Source: Streptomyces xantholiticus
GTDB lineage: Bacteria; Actinomycetota; Actinomycetes; Streptomycetales; Streptomycetaceae
DNA: 64,000 bases
Direction of reading: 5' to 3'
Assembly (NCBI RefSeq): GCF_014651015.1
Contig: NZ_BMWB01000013.1
Span: forward strand, 124,001-188,000
Position 1 is the stretch's first letter. Every line of letters starts with the position of its first letter. This document shows positions 7,962-15,906 of this stretch, piece after piece. The translations under genes and the position numbers were made by a program. The notes under the pieces are model-generated. The model made no database searches. It was not told where the DNA came from and saw only the letters and a program-made list of their open reading frames with translations.

Positions 7962-8912
7962 TCAGCCGCCGACCGGTAGGCGCCAGGAGCTGAGCCGCCG
8001 CTCGACGACGACCAGGAGCTGGTTGAAGGTCACGCCGATGGCGGAGATCGTGATGATGCCCGCGTACATCTGCGGGATCGCGAAGTTGTACTGCGAGGCG
8101 TTGATCAGATAGCCGAGTCCCGCCTTGGCGCCGATCATCTCGGCGGCGACCAGCACCAGGATGGACACCGCTCCCGCCAGCCGGATACCGGTGAACATCA
8201 CCGGCACCGAGGAGGGCAGGATGACCTTCTGGAACAGCCGGGGCGCGGACAGGTCCATCGACTTCGCCAGCTTCAGCAGCGTCGGGTCGACGTTGCGGAC
8301 CGCGCTGATGGTGTTGAGCAGGATCGGCCAGGTGCACGCGTACACCACGATGGAGATCTTCGAGGTCTCGCCGATGCCCAGCAGCAGTACGAACACCGGC
8401 AGCAGGGCCAGGGCGGCGGTGTTGCGGAACACCTCAAGGAGCGGGCCGAGGAGGTCGGCGACCGGCCGGTACCAGCCGATCAGCAGGCCGAGGGGCACGG
8501 CGAAGGCCACGGCGAGACCGAATCCGCTGAACGAGCGGACCAGGCTGGCGCCCGCGTTGTCGGCGAGCTGACCGTCGGCGGCCAGCACCCACCAGGCGCG
8601 GGCGACCTCACTGAACGGCGGCAGGAAGGTCCGGTCGACCAGGCCGAGTCGCGGTGCGGTCTCCCACAGCAGCAGCAGAGCCACGATCGCAACGGACTTG
8701 GTCGCTCCTTTGACCAGCAGGTGCGGCAGTCGGCGGGCCGCCCGGCGGGCCCGGGCCGCCGTGGAGGGGACGGGGCGCACCCCCGCCGGCGATGCGTCAT
8801 GTGGCGGGGACGCCGCGGACGTAGCAGAGGAAGGGGCCGGGACGGGCTCGGCGGCGCTCACCGGGACCGGTGCCGTGGTCTTCTCGGTGGCCATGCCGGT
8901 TGTGGGGCTCAT
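7962..8912 (-). CDS. ABC transporter permease, sulfonate/nitrate/taurine type
   Basis: A 316-residue inner-membrane permease. An alanine/proline-rich N-terminal tail of about 65 residues precedes six hydrophobic segments, including SVAIVALLLLWE, GLAVAFAVPLGLLIGW and ALALLPVFVLLLGIGE; the EAA-type loop is in LLKLAKSMDLSAPRLFQKVILPSSVPVMFTGIRLA. Its start overlaps the ATPase stop by 4 bases. It is the second such permease in the window and differs clearly from the one at the left edge, so the two importers probably take different organosulfur compounds. Confidence 0.88.
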   Translation of the reverse strand: MSPTTGMATEKTTAPVPVSAAEPVPAPSSATSAASPPHDASPAGVRPVPSTAARARRAARRLPHLLVKGATKSVAIVALLLLWETAPRLGLVDRTFLPPFSEVARAWWVLAADGQLADNAGASLVRSFSGFGLAVAFAVPLGLLIGWYRPVADLLGPLLEVFRNTAALALLPVFVLLLGIGETSKISIVVYACTWPILLNTISAVRNVDPTLLKLAKSMDLSAPRLFQKVILPSSVPVMFTGIRLAGAVSILVLVAAEMIGAKAGLGYLINASQYNFAIPQMYAGIITISAIGVTFNQLLVVVERRLSSWRLPVGG

Positions 8913-9745
8913 ACGGAAGCCTCCTCCTTCTCCAACTGCTGGGCCCTGGCCACCTCGTCGTGCAGCAGCGACCAGATCTCGTGCCGGTGCCGCGCGAACT
9001 CGGGACTGGAGCGGAGGTCGTCCGTCGCCGTACGGGAGTCGAAGGCGACCGGCACGATCTGCTTGATGCGGCCCGGCCTTGATGTCATGACGGCGACGCG
9101 CTGTCCCAGGTAGACGGCCTCGTCGATGCTGTGCGTGATGAAGACGACGGTCTTGCCTGTGCGCTGCCAGATACGCAGCAGTTCGTCCTGCAGCGACTCC
9201 CGGGTCTGGGCGTCCAGCGCGGCGAACGGCTCGTCCATGAGCAGGACATCGGGGTCGTAGGCGAGGCTGCGGGCGATCGCCACCCGCTGTCGCATCCCTC
9301 CGGACAGCTCATGTGGATGGCGCTCCTGGAACCCGGACAGACCGACCAGGTCCAGGAACTCCCTGGCCCGTGCGGCCCGTTGACGTCGCGGGACGCCGGT
9401 GGCCTCCAGGCCGAACTCGACATTGGCCTGCGCCGTGCGCCACGGCAGCAGCGCGTACTGCTGGAACACGATGCCGCGGTCCAGGCCCGGGCCGGTGACG
9501 GGTTCGCCGTCCAACAGGATCCGTCCGCCGGTGGGGTGGGCGAGGCCACCGAGCAGATCCAGCAGTGTCGACTTTCCGCAGCCGCTGGGACCGACCAGGA
9601 CGATGAACTCGCCGTCCGCAATCTCCAGATCGATGCCGTCGAGGGCGGTGAACCGGGTTGCCCGTCGAGCCCCTGTCCGGTCCTTGACGCTGAAGTCCTT
9701 CCGTACGTCCTGGAACTGAATCCTGGGTGCGGTGGAATCGGGCAT
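8909..9745 (-). CDS. ABC transporter ATP-binding protein, sulfonate/nitrate/taurine type
   Basis: A 278-residue ATPase with Walker A GPSGCGKST, Q-loop VFQQYALLPWR, signature LSGGMRQRVAIARSL, Walker B VLLMDEPFAALD and switch FITHSIDEA. The start is ATG 9743-9745, 4 bases after the binding-protein stop and preceded by a purine-rich GGGAG; the longer open frame upstream is a shadow of the binding-protein gene. It overlaps the permease gene by 4 bases. It is paralogous to the ATPase at 644-1441. Confidence 0.9.
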   Translation of the reverse strand: MPDSTAPRIQFQDVRKDFSVKDRTGARRATRFTALDGIDLEIADGEFIVLVGPSGCGKSTLLDLLGGLAHPTGGRILLDGEPVTGPGLDRGIVFQQYALLPWRTAQANVEFGLEATGVPRRQRAARAREFLDLVGLSGFQERHPHELSGGMRQRVAIARSLAYDPDVLLMDEPFAALDAQTRESLQDELLRIWQRTGKTVVFITHSIDEAVYLGQRVAVMTSRPGRIKQIVPVAFDSRTATDDLRSSPEFARHRHEIWSLLHDEVARAQQLEKEEASV

Positions 9746-9749
9746 GGGA

Positions 9750-10793
9750 TCAGCTCCCGCTCTTCGCCGCGGAGGAGGACGTGTTGTTGCCGTTGAACTC
9801 ATTGGTGTAGAGGTCCGACAACGTGACCTGGCCCTTCTTGATGTCATCGCGGTCGGCCAGCCAGTCGATCCACAGCTGGAGTTCCTTGCCGGTGATCAGG
9901 CCCGCCTTCTCGGCGACGCCGTAGGACCGCCAGTACTTCAAAGGTGCGGTGTCCTCGTTGCGGCCGCGCTTCTTCACGATGTCCGTCATCCGGGCGATGA
10001 CCTCTTCGTGCGGCGTGGAACGGGACCACTCGATGGCCCGTCCCACGCCGGTGACGAAGATCCGGGCTGTGTCCGGGTTCTGCTTCAGGAAGCGGTCCGT
10101 CATCACATAGGTGCCTGCGCTGAATGTGCCGAGTAGTTCATGGTCGGTGAACAACGGGCGGATTCCCCCGGCTGCCAGTGCCTTGTCGCGCAGAATGCCG
10201 CCGAGCACGGCCACGTCGATCTGTTTCTGCCGCAATGTCTGCTCGGTGTTGACCGGTGGAAGCACGAGTGGCTCGACTTTGCCGATATCCGCTCGGGACA
10301 GGCCGCCTCGCTGCAGATAGAGGTCGAGCATGGCTTCGGAGTGGGCTCCGAGTGTGTTCATCCCGACCTTCTTGCCGATCAGGTCCCTGGCCGAACGGAT
10401 GGGGCTGTCCTCGAGGACGTAGAAGCCGTTGTAGGCGTACTTGTCCGCTCCGTAGTAGCTGATGACGGCCTTGACGGGGGCGTTGTTCGCTGCGAGTTTG
10501 ACCACCGCGCCGTTGAACGCTCCGCCGAAGTCGACCTGGCCCGTGGCCGCGGACTGGATGTCCTGCGGTCCGCTGATGGTGTTGCCGACCCACTTCAGCT
10601 TCACGTCCTCCAGATAGCCGAGATCCTCGGCCAGTTCCGGAAGGGTCACCTGACCCGTCCAGCCCTGGTACCGGAGCGTCTTGGTCTGGCCATTACCGGA
10701 AGTGGCTCCGGCGGTCGTGCCGCAGCTCACGGCCACCGCAGAAAGGCCGAGCAGGAAGAGGAACTGGCGTCGGGTCGATGCACTAGTGGCCAT
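9750..10793 (-). CDS. ABC transporter substrate-binding lipoprotein (Tat-type signal)
   Basis: A 347-residue binding protein. The N-terminus reads MATSASTRRQFLFLLGLSAVAVSC: a twin-arginine motif (TRRQFLFL) followed by a lipobox ending at Cys24, so it is likely exported folded and then lipidated. The body is NMT1/SsuA-like: TLRYQGWTGQVTLPELAEDLGYL, AATGQVDFGGAFNGAVVKL and GKKVGMNTLGAHSEAMLDLYL. The start is ATG 10791-10793, just upstream of the Tat motif. It is the first gene of a seven-gene operon (binding protein, ATPase, permease, monooxygenase, flavoprotein, ferredoxin, TauD) and lies 233 bases after a cysteine leader peptide. Confidence 0.88.
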   Translation of the reverse strand: MATSASTRRQFLFLLGLSAVAVSCGTTAGATSGNGQTKTLRYQGWTGQVTLPELAEDLGYLEDVKLKWVGNTISGPQDIQSAATGQVDFGGAFNGAVVKLAANNAPVKAVISYYGADKYAYNGFYVLEDSPIRSARDLIGKKVGMNTLGAHSEAMLDLYLQRGGLSRADIGKVEPLVLPPVNTEQTLRQKQIDVAVLGGILRDKALAAGGIRPLFTDHELLGTFSAGTYVMTDRFLKQNPDTARIFVTGVGRAIEWSRSTPHEEVIARMTDIVKKRGRNEDTAPLKYWRSYGVAEKAGLITGKELQLWIDWLADRDDIKKGQVTLSDLYTNEFNGNNTSSSAAKSGS

Positions 10794-11026
10794 GGAGAAG
10801 GTCCTGTTCACGCGGATGGGGACGGGGGCGGGATCGATGGCATGAAGAAGCCGTGACCGAGTGGGGTGCTCGGCAATTGGGTGCAAGCAAGGCGGACACC
10901 GAATGGGGAAGGACCCACCAGAAATGCCTGCCAGAAATGCCTGCCAGGAATCAGCCGTCCATGCCGAAAACGGTCGTGGTGGACGACTGTGAAAATGGAG
11001 CGGGAGAGGGGCGCCCGTCAGCGCAT

Positions 11027-11116
11027 TCAGCGGCCGACGGCACAGATGGCGCTGGCCTGGCGTCGCAGATCGACGTGCAGGCGCGCGGCGAGGTTCTCGG
11101 ACTTGCTCACATTCAT
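11027..11116 (-). CDS. Sulfur-responsive leader peptide upstream of the second transport operon
   Basis: A 29-residue ORF (ATG 11114-11116, TGA 11027-11029) ending RLHVDLRRQASAICAVGR. It shares the R-x-H-[IV]-D-[LF]-x4-S-A-x-C pattern with the leaders at 2813-2914 and 13213-13305. The Cys codon is five codons before the stop. No TTCCTA-N9 palindrome is visible upstream, so this operon may rely on the leader alone or on another promoter signal. The rest of 10794-11286 shows no gene. Confidence 0.75.
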   Translation of the reverse strand: MNVSKSENLAARLHVDLRRQASAICAVGR

Positions 11117-11286
11117 GAGAGTTGCAGCGAAATCCGGCCAAGTCAATGCAGCCTGCGCGGACATCTCATATTCTGAACCGCTCGACATGTGGGTGAAGTG
11201 CCGCGTTCACAATTGCCTGGATGCCGGGGCGCATGCGAATTCTGCTCGTGCCGAGCCGGCCGGGAAATGCGCGCGGCATCGCACGG

Positions 11287-12516
11287 TCAGACGGGCAGGA
11301 CGAACGGAGGGTGCGCACCGTTGAGGAAGTAGTCCCCGACTTCGCGGAGCCGGTGGGTGACGGGCTCGTACAAGGTGTGGGTCCGGGCATTGCGCCAGAA
11401 GCGGTCGAAGCCCAGTTGCGAGGACGCGGAGCGGGTGCCGATGATGTCGAGGGCGCGGGCGGTCGACTCCTGCACAGCCCTGGAGGCTGCGGCTTCGGCC
11501 ATGGCCACGAGGACCGAGATCTCCGCGTACTCGTCGTAGGTGAGGTCTTCGCCTCGTGCCAGTCCGCCGTGCACGGCTTCCCGCGCTTGATCGGCGAGCG
11601 CGGACGCGGAGCGGGTCAGGACGGTGAGTTCGCCGTAGACGGTCAGCGCCTGCGGGTCCTGGGCGGAGCCGACCGGCCAGGCGGGGTGCCAGGGTGAGCG
11701 GCCCGCCCTGCTGTACTCACGGGCCTCGGCGAGCACTCCCTCAGCCATGCCGAGACGGAGCTGGACGGAGAGAAGACGCCCGATCGGCGATGCCAGCGCA
11801 GTCAGGGGCGACAGGACGTCCTCATCCACGGACAGGGAGCCGAGTACGTCGTCGGCGGCGACCGGTACGCGGTCGAACTCCACGCTGCCGCCGGCCGCGA
11901 GGCGCTGGCCGAAAGTGTCGGCGTCACCGTCGATCCCCACGCCGTGACCTGTGGGATCGACGACGACGGCGAGTGGTTCGCCGGTGTCGGCCCGTACGGC
12001 CCGCACGGCGAGACGGTCGGCGACCAGGACCCCCGTGGCGTAAGTCTGCCGACCGTCGAGCGCGAAGCCGGCGGCCGTCTTGGTCAGCGTCAGAGGCAGT
12101 TCCTGAGGGGCAAAACCACCGCCCCAGCACCACTGCTCCATCGCGGACTTGTGCTGGAGCTGAGTGGCGGGAGAGGGCTCGGTGAAGAACCGGGCGCTCC
12201 ACGACAGGAAGTAGTGACAGCCGAGCAGTTGACCGATCGCACCGTCGGCCGCGGCGATGTCCCGGACGACGGCGTACACCGTGGGCCAGTCCGCGCCGCC
12301 TCCTCCGAGTTCCGCGGGTACGAGGAGCGTCAGCAGTCCCGACTCGCGCAGCCGGGACACCTCGTCGAACGGGACCTTGCCTGCCTGTTCCCTGGCCACC
12401 GCGTCCGTGGCCAGGTCGTCCGCCACCTCCCGGGCCACGCGCAGCCAGTGCGCACGGCCGGGCCCGGTCCGGTCGCATTCCGAGACGGGGCCGGACGGCG
12501 CAGTGGCAACGCCCAT
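11287..12516 (-). CDS. Acyl-CoA-dehydrogenase-fold flavin monooxygenase (DszC/SfnB-like)
   Basis: A 409-residue protein of the acyl-CoA dehydrogenase superfamily. Landmarks are LTLLVPAELGGGGADWPTVYAVVRDIAAADGAIGQLLGCHYF in the helical N-domain, the middle beta-domain, and a C-terminal RALDIIGTRSASSQLGFDRFWRNARTHTLYEPVTHRLREVGDYFLNG. The RNARTHTLYEP stretch is characteristic of the DszC/SfnB monooxygenase branch, which oxidises thiophenes or sulfones, rather than of true dehydrogenases. The start is ATG 12514-12516 with AGGAG upstream. It follows a winged-helix regulator by 13 bases in the same transcript. Confidence 0.82.
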   Translation of the reverse strand: MGVATAPSGPVSECDRTGPGRAHWLRVAREVADDLATDAVAREQAGKVPFDEVSRLRESGLLTLLVPAELGGGGADWPTVYAVVRDIAAADGAIGQLLGCHYFLSWSARFFTEPSPATQLQHKSAMEQWCWGGGFAPQELPLTLTKTAAGFALDGRQTYATGVLVADRLAVRAVRADTGEPLAVVVDPTGHGVGIDGDADTFGQRLAAGGSVEFDRVPVAADDVLGSLSVDEDVLSPLTALASPIGRLLSVQLRLGMAEGVLAEAREYSRAGRSPWHPAWPVGSAQDPQALTVYGELTVLTRSASALADQAREAVHGGLARGEDLTYDEYAEISVLVAMAEAAASRAVQESTARALDIIGTRSASSQLGFDRFWRNARTHTLYEPVTHRLREVGDYFLNGAHPPFVLPV

Positions 12517-12529
12517 GGTGGTGGTCTCC

Positions 12530-13096
12530 TCAAGGACGGTGGAACGGTGGGGGGTTGGGGCTCTCCTGCTGGTCGGGCACGTACTTGTAGCCCACGCGCC
12601 GTACGGTGACGATCCGGTGCCGGTGAGCCGTGCCGAGCTTGCGGCGCAGGCGCGAGACGTGGACGTCCACCGTGCGGCCGTCGCCGATGTGCTCGTAGCC
12701 CCAGATGCCGGCCACCAACTGCTCGCGTGAATGCACCTGGTGGGGGTGGCGTACGAGATGGGCCAGCAGCCCGAACTCCAGGTAGGTGAGGTCCAGTTCG
12801 CGTCCGTCCACCTCGGCGACATGTCGCGCGGGATCGATGCGGACGGCACTGCCTCCCGCCTGCACGGGAGGTGAGTCCGTGTAGGCGACCGGCCGGATCT
12901 CCGGCCGTGTCACGTCCTTGGCGAAGAGCCGGGCGGGGTCGGTGCCCTCGGGGACGAGCACGAGATAGCCGACGAGGGGTGCGGAACCGTTTCCCTCGTC
13001 GCCCTCCCGAGCGGTGTCGCCCACGAGGTGGAGATGGCGCATGTCGGGGAGCGGCGAGTCCGATGGAGTGGCCTGGGCCGGAAGTGCCGTGGTCAT
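12530..13096 (-). CDS. Winged-helix DNA-binding protein (OmpR/PhoB C-terminal type, no receiver domain)
   Basis: A 188-residue regulator. The last 100 residues form a Trans_reg_C domain: DLTYLEFGLLAHLVRHPHQVHSREQLVAGIWGYEHIGDGRTVDVHVSRLRRKLG, then VTVRRVGYKYV. The N-terminal 85 residues carry no receiver domain and no phospho-acceptor Asp pattern, so it is not an ordinary response regulator. It is the first full gene after the third leader peptide and is co-transcribed with the DszC-like enzyme. A sulfur-linked activator role is plausible from context only. Confidence 0.82.
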   Translation of the reverse strand: MTTALPAQATPSDSPLPDMRHLHLVGDTAREGDEGNGSAPLVGYLVLVPEGTDPARLFAKDVTRPEIRPVAYTDSPPVQAGGSAVRIDPARHVAEVDGRELDLTYLEFGLLAHLVRHPHQVHSREQLVAGIWGYEHIGDGRTVDVHVSRLRRKLGTAHRHRIVTVRRVGYKYVPDQQESPNPPPFHRP

Positions 13097-13212
13097 GGCG
13101 GTCGTCCTTCAGAAGTGCGTCGGGCCGTCAGGCGCAGCGAATTGGTTCGCCTGATCGCCCGGGATGAGGGAGAAGGAGCGGAGTGGCACGCGCAAGGTGT
13201 GAGCCGCGTGCC

Positions 13213-13305
13213 TCAGACGCGACAGCATGCGGCGCTGACGACGTGACCAAAGTCGACATGCCGACGACGAACGAGTCGTTGCTGAGTGTGGGCCATGTGC
13301 ATCAT
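13213..13305 (-). CDS. Sulfur-responsive leader peptide upstream of the regulator/monooxygenase unit
   Basis: A 30-residue ORF (ATG 13303-13305; Met codons at 13300-13302 and 13294-13296 are alternative starts; TGA 13213-13215). It ends RRHVDFGHVVSAACCRV, the same pattern as the other two leaders but with two adjacent Cys codons. It lies 116 bases ahead of the winged-helix gene and 33 bases downstream of a TTCCTA-N9 palindrome. Confidence 0.75.
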   Translation of the reverse strand: MMHMAHTQQRLVRRRHVDFGHVVSAACCRV

Positions 13306-13337
13306 CCTGCGCACGCGCTGGGCGGGCCGTCAATGCT

Positions 13338-13358
13338 TTCCTAGTAAATCGATGGGAA
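13338..13358. promoter_or_regulatory. Second Rrf2-type operator, TTCCTA-N9-TGGGAA
   Basis: Half-sites TTCCTA (13338-13343) and TGGGAA (13353-13358) with a 9-base spacer match the site at 2939-2959 in sequence and spacing. It precedes the third sulfur leader peptide by 33 bases. The shared site suggests one regulator, probably the Rrf2 protein at 3054-3512, controls both units. Confidence 0.55.
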
Positions 13359-13359
13359 A

Positions 13360-14603
13360 TGTAGGGAAGCTGACACCGCGGGTGGTCGTCCGCATGGGCG
13401 GGTTGCCCACGATCGAGCCGGCCTCTGTCGCGAAGAACCAACGGCGCTACGGACGAAAGCCACCCGCCAGACGTGACGGCACGGCACGATCCGCGGCAGA
13501 TCGTCGTCGTGTCCTGGCCGCGCGGGGCTTTGGGGCGTCTCGGGGCGGGTCGGCTGCAGAGACACCAGCGGGCCGAGCGCCGGTCCCGATCCGGGCCGTG
13601 GTTGACGAGACCTCGTCGAGGCGCTGACGCGGCAGCAGGAGCGCCGGTCTGTGGATTGCGGCCCGGGTACCGGTGTGCACGGCTCCCAAGAGCTGCACGA
13701 TCATCGGGCCGGGATCGTCAAGGCCGACGCAGGCCCTCGTGTCACGCCGGCCAGTGATGGCCGGTATCTGCCGACGGCAGCCGCGGCGCCGCCGGCGGCG
13801 CCGCGGGAAGCCCGACGCGCTGCGCGGCTGTGGGGCACTCCGGGCGCCAGACCTGAGGTTCGGGGCTGCTCCGACCATCCATGGGTCAGGGGAGGCGGGT
13901 TACCTCATCCTCGAGCGGCTGGAAATCTATGCTCGCCAGAGTAGACATTGGGTGGTGGTGTGGTTATGGTTTCTCTCGTAGCCGAGATCGAGCAAGGCCC
14001 GGCAGAGATGAACTGCCGGGCAGCAGTACACGAAGTTCGCAGGACGGTGCGGTGGTGGAGTTCCGAAGCCAGGGTTGTCGCAGGACGGTGACGGGACTGA
14101 CGACCGGACCGGGTGGCCCGCAGTGATCAGGGGCCGCCGTGAGCAGTACCGCAGCTGACGCACTGTCAGTTCATGGCTGCGGTTGTCGGTACCAGCAGTG
14201 CAGCAGTCAGTGGTTCCTCGGTAAAGGCGTCGGCTGCGGGCGCGCGTGCCGGGAGGTTCGGCAGTGGGGTTCTGAGCCAGAGCAGATGCAGGACGGGCGA
14301 GGGGCCGGCTGCCGAAGAGTGGCGCTGCGACAGGCCACCAGTAGTTCGCAGTATCAGCAGTACAAGCAGTACGCAGTACCCGTTTGGCAAGTGATTGGTT
14401 CAGAGGAAAGAACGGAGGACTTCAGCGCCATCAGGATCGCCCGGGCGGCAGGCCTGAGCCCGGGTACCGCAGGACATCGACAGGTAGGTGGTCTCCGGTC
14501 ACACATCCGCGATCCCCGCATTCCCCGCCCTCTCCCGGGTGGGCCTGCGGAACAAGTAGGCCGGCGCAGCACTGGGGCCGGCAGATGGTGTAGCAGTTCC
14601 TTC
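13360..14603. other. Long stretch without a recognisable gene; CAGTA-rich from about 14,020
   Basis: About 1.2 kb with no ORF that I can support. Many frames are open because of GC content, but none shows family motifs. The part from 14,020 to 14,390 is rich in short CAGTA/CAGTG words, with five CAGTA copies in 14338-14380. It may be a regulatory or RNA-coding region ahead of the MerR-like gene, or decayed DNA. Confidence 0.5.
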
Positions 14604-14636
14604 GGGGCCCTGGTGCCAGTACGGCACCAGGGCCCC
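14604..14636 (+). terminator. Perfect 14-bp hairpin just upstream of the MerR-like gene
   Basis: GGGGCCCTGGTGCC (14604-14617), loop AGTAC, GGCACCAGGGCCCC (14623-14636). It ends 25 bases before the start codon of the next gene. It could terminate a transcript from the CAGTA-rich region or act as an attenuator of the MerR-like gene. Confidence 0.65.
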
Positions 14637-14661
14637 TCCACGCGTTCCACAGAGAGGTGCA

Positions 14662-15000
14662 ATGACAGCAGACGATTCCTTCGGCCGTCTCGACGACGAC
14701 GATTACCCCGCCTACACCATGGGTCGAGCTGCCGAGATGCTCGGCACCACCCCCAACTTCCTCCGCGCCATCGGCGAGGCCCGGCTGATCACCCCGCTCC
14801 GCTCGGAGGGCGGCCACCGCCGCTACTCCCGCTACCAGCTGCGCATCGCTGCCCGCGCCCGGGAACTCGTCGACCACGGCACCCCCATCGAGGCCGCTTG
14901 CCGCATCGTCATACTCGAAGACCAGCTTGAAGAAGCCGAGCGCATCAACGCCGAACACCGCCGCGCCGCCGGATCACCCAACCCCCCGGCCGCGGCATGA
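14662..15000 (+). CDS. MerR-like helix-turn-helix regulator
   Basis: A 112-residue protein. The N-terminal HTH is TMGRAAEMLGTTPNFLRAIGEARLITPLRSEGGHRRYSRYQLRIAARARELVDHGTPIEAACRIV, in which LRSEGGHRRYSRYQL is the conserved MerR second-helix and wing signature. A coiled-coil-like tail (LEDQLEEAERINAEHRRAA) follows for dimerisation. There is no effector domain, so what it senses is unknown. AGAGAGGTG precedes the ATG. It is immediately upstream of a cold-shock gene on the same strand. Confidence 0.88.
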   Translation: MTADDSFGRLDDDDYPAYTMGRAAEMLGTTPNFLRAIGEARLITPLRSEGGHRRYSRYQLRIAARARELVDHGTPIEAACRIVILEDQLEEAERINAEHRRAAGSPNPPAAA

Positions 15001-15009
15001 GATGAGCGT

Positions 15010-15030
15010 GCCCGCCGGGTATCGGCGGGC
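15010..15030 (+). terminator. Short hairpin after the MerR-like gene
   Basis: GCCCGCCG (15010-15017), loop GGTAT, CGGCGGGC (15023-15030), 10 bases after the stop codon. The 8-bp GC stem has no U-tract. Confidence 0.5.
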
Positions 15031-15132
15031 GCGGCACGCACGGTCACGGTGTGCGGTGTGATCATTCCTGTGGTGACGTGGTGTGTAGGCGTGTAGCGTC
15101 TGCAGCAGCTGTCGTGGTTCGGAGTTCCCCTT

Positions 15133-15158
15133 GCCCACGCTTTTGGCGTGGGCGTTTT
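15133..15158 (+). promoter_or_regulatory. Terminator-like hairpin in the 5' leader of the cold-shock gene
   Basis: GCCCACGC (15133-15140), loop TTTTG, GCGTGGGC (15146-15153), then GTTTT. It lies 85 bases ahead of the csp start. The T-run after the stem is rare in such GC-rich DNA and makes an intrinsic attenuator or cold-responsive leader structure plausible. Confidence 0.55.
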
Positions 15159-15242
15159 GCTGTGCTGTGCCGCACGAACCAGGGCGATCACCTCCGCCTT
15201 CCACATGGAGTGGGAGGCGTTCATCGACTGGAAGGCATGACT

Positions 15243-15446
15243 ATGGCTACGGGAACTGTGAAGTGGTTCAACGCGGAGAAGGGTTTCGGCTTCATCGCCC
15301 AGGACGGGGGCGGCCCGGATGTCTTCGCGCACTACTCCGCGATCAACTCCTCGGGCTTTCGTGAGCTCCAGGAGGGGCAGATCGTGACGTTCGACGTCAC
15401 CCAGGGCCAGAAGGGCCCGCAGGCCGAGAACATCACCCCGGCCTGA
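15243..15446 (+). CDS. Cold-shock domain protein (CspA family)
   Basis: A 67-residue RNA/DNA chaperone, the usual length in streptomycetes. It starts MATGTVKWFNAEKGFGFIAQDGG with RNP1 KGFGFI, then RNP2 VFAHYSAI and a C-terminal GQKGPQAENITPA. I chose ATG 15243-15245 because MATGTVKWF is the conserved start and GAAGG lies 7 bases upstream; an in-frame ATG two codons earlier is possible. It melts RNA structure during cold or growth shifts. Confidence 0.95.
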   Translation: MATGTVKWFNAEKGFGFIAQDGGGPDVFAHYSAINSSGFRELQEGQIVTFDVTQGQKGPQAENITPA

Positions 15447-15575
15447 CCCTCAGCCCTTCCCGCGGGATCGCGCACGCCGCGTCCGGTGACTGCCGCAGCC
15501 GTGCGGCCCGTGCTGTCAGCCGGACAAGGGGACCCGCTCTCGCGCCAGGGCTGGATGGGACCGTGGTGCACAGGA

Positions 15576-15609
15576 TCAGGGCCGCGCAGCAATGGCTGCG
15601 CGGCCCTGA
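15576..15609. terminator. Perfect 15-bp hairpin between convergent genes
   Basis: TCAGGGCCGCGCAGC (15576-15590), loop AATG, GCTGCGCGGCCCTGA (15595-15609). It separates the csp gene (plus) from the hypothetical gene at 15907-16467 (minus) and can serve both. The rest of 15447-15906 shows no gene. Confidence 0.75.
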
Positions 15610-15906
15610 GCCGTTGAGGCGGATCCGGGGCGGGCGCGACCTCGGCCGGGGACTCCCTGGACCCGGTCGCTCCCAAACGTTGGCCCGGCTCGCTCGGTCG
15701 CCTCACCGTACAAGTGCCGATCGGCCGGGCGGCCACGCTGCGGTCCAGGTCGCCGGCGCGCAGTTCGTCGGCTGTCCGGCGACCAGGGTTGCTCGGAAGG
15801 TGCAGGAGCACCGAACCGGATGCGTTGGGATACGGGGCCGGGACTGCGCGCCACGTGCCGGCTCGGGCGCCACATGCCTGGCGCGGCTGCCTGGAGGAGC
15901 AGACGT

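Noticed and set aside
14139..14930. Long open plus-strand frame (263 codons) overlapping the MerR-like gene
   Set aside because: It runs through the hairpin and the MerR gene in another frame, becomes Arg/His/Pro-rich there, and shows no motif; the MerR-like gene explains the coding signal.
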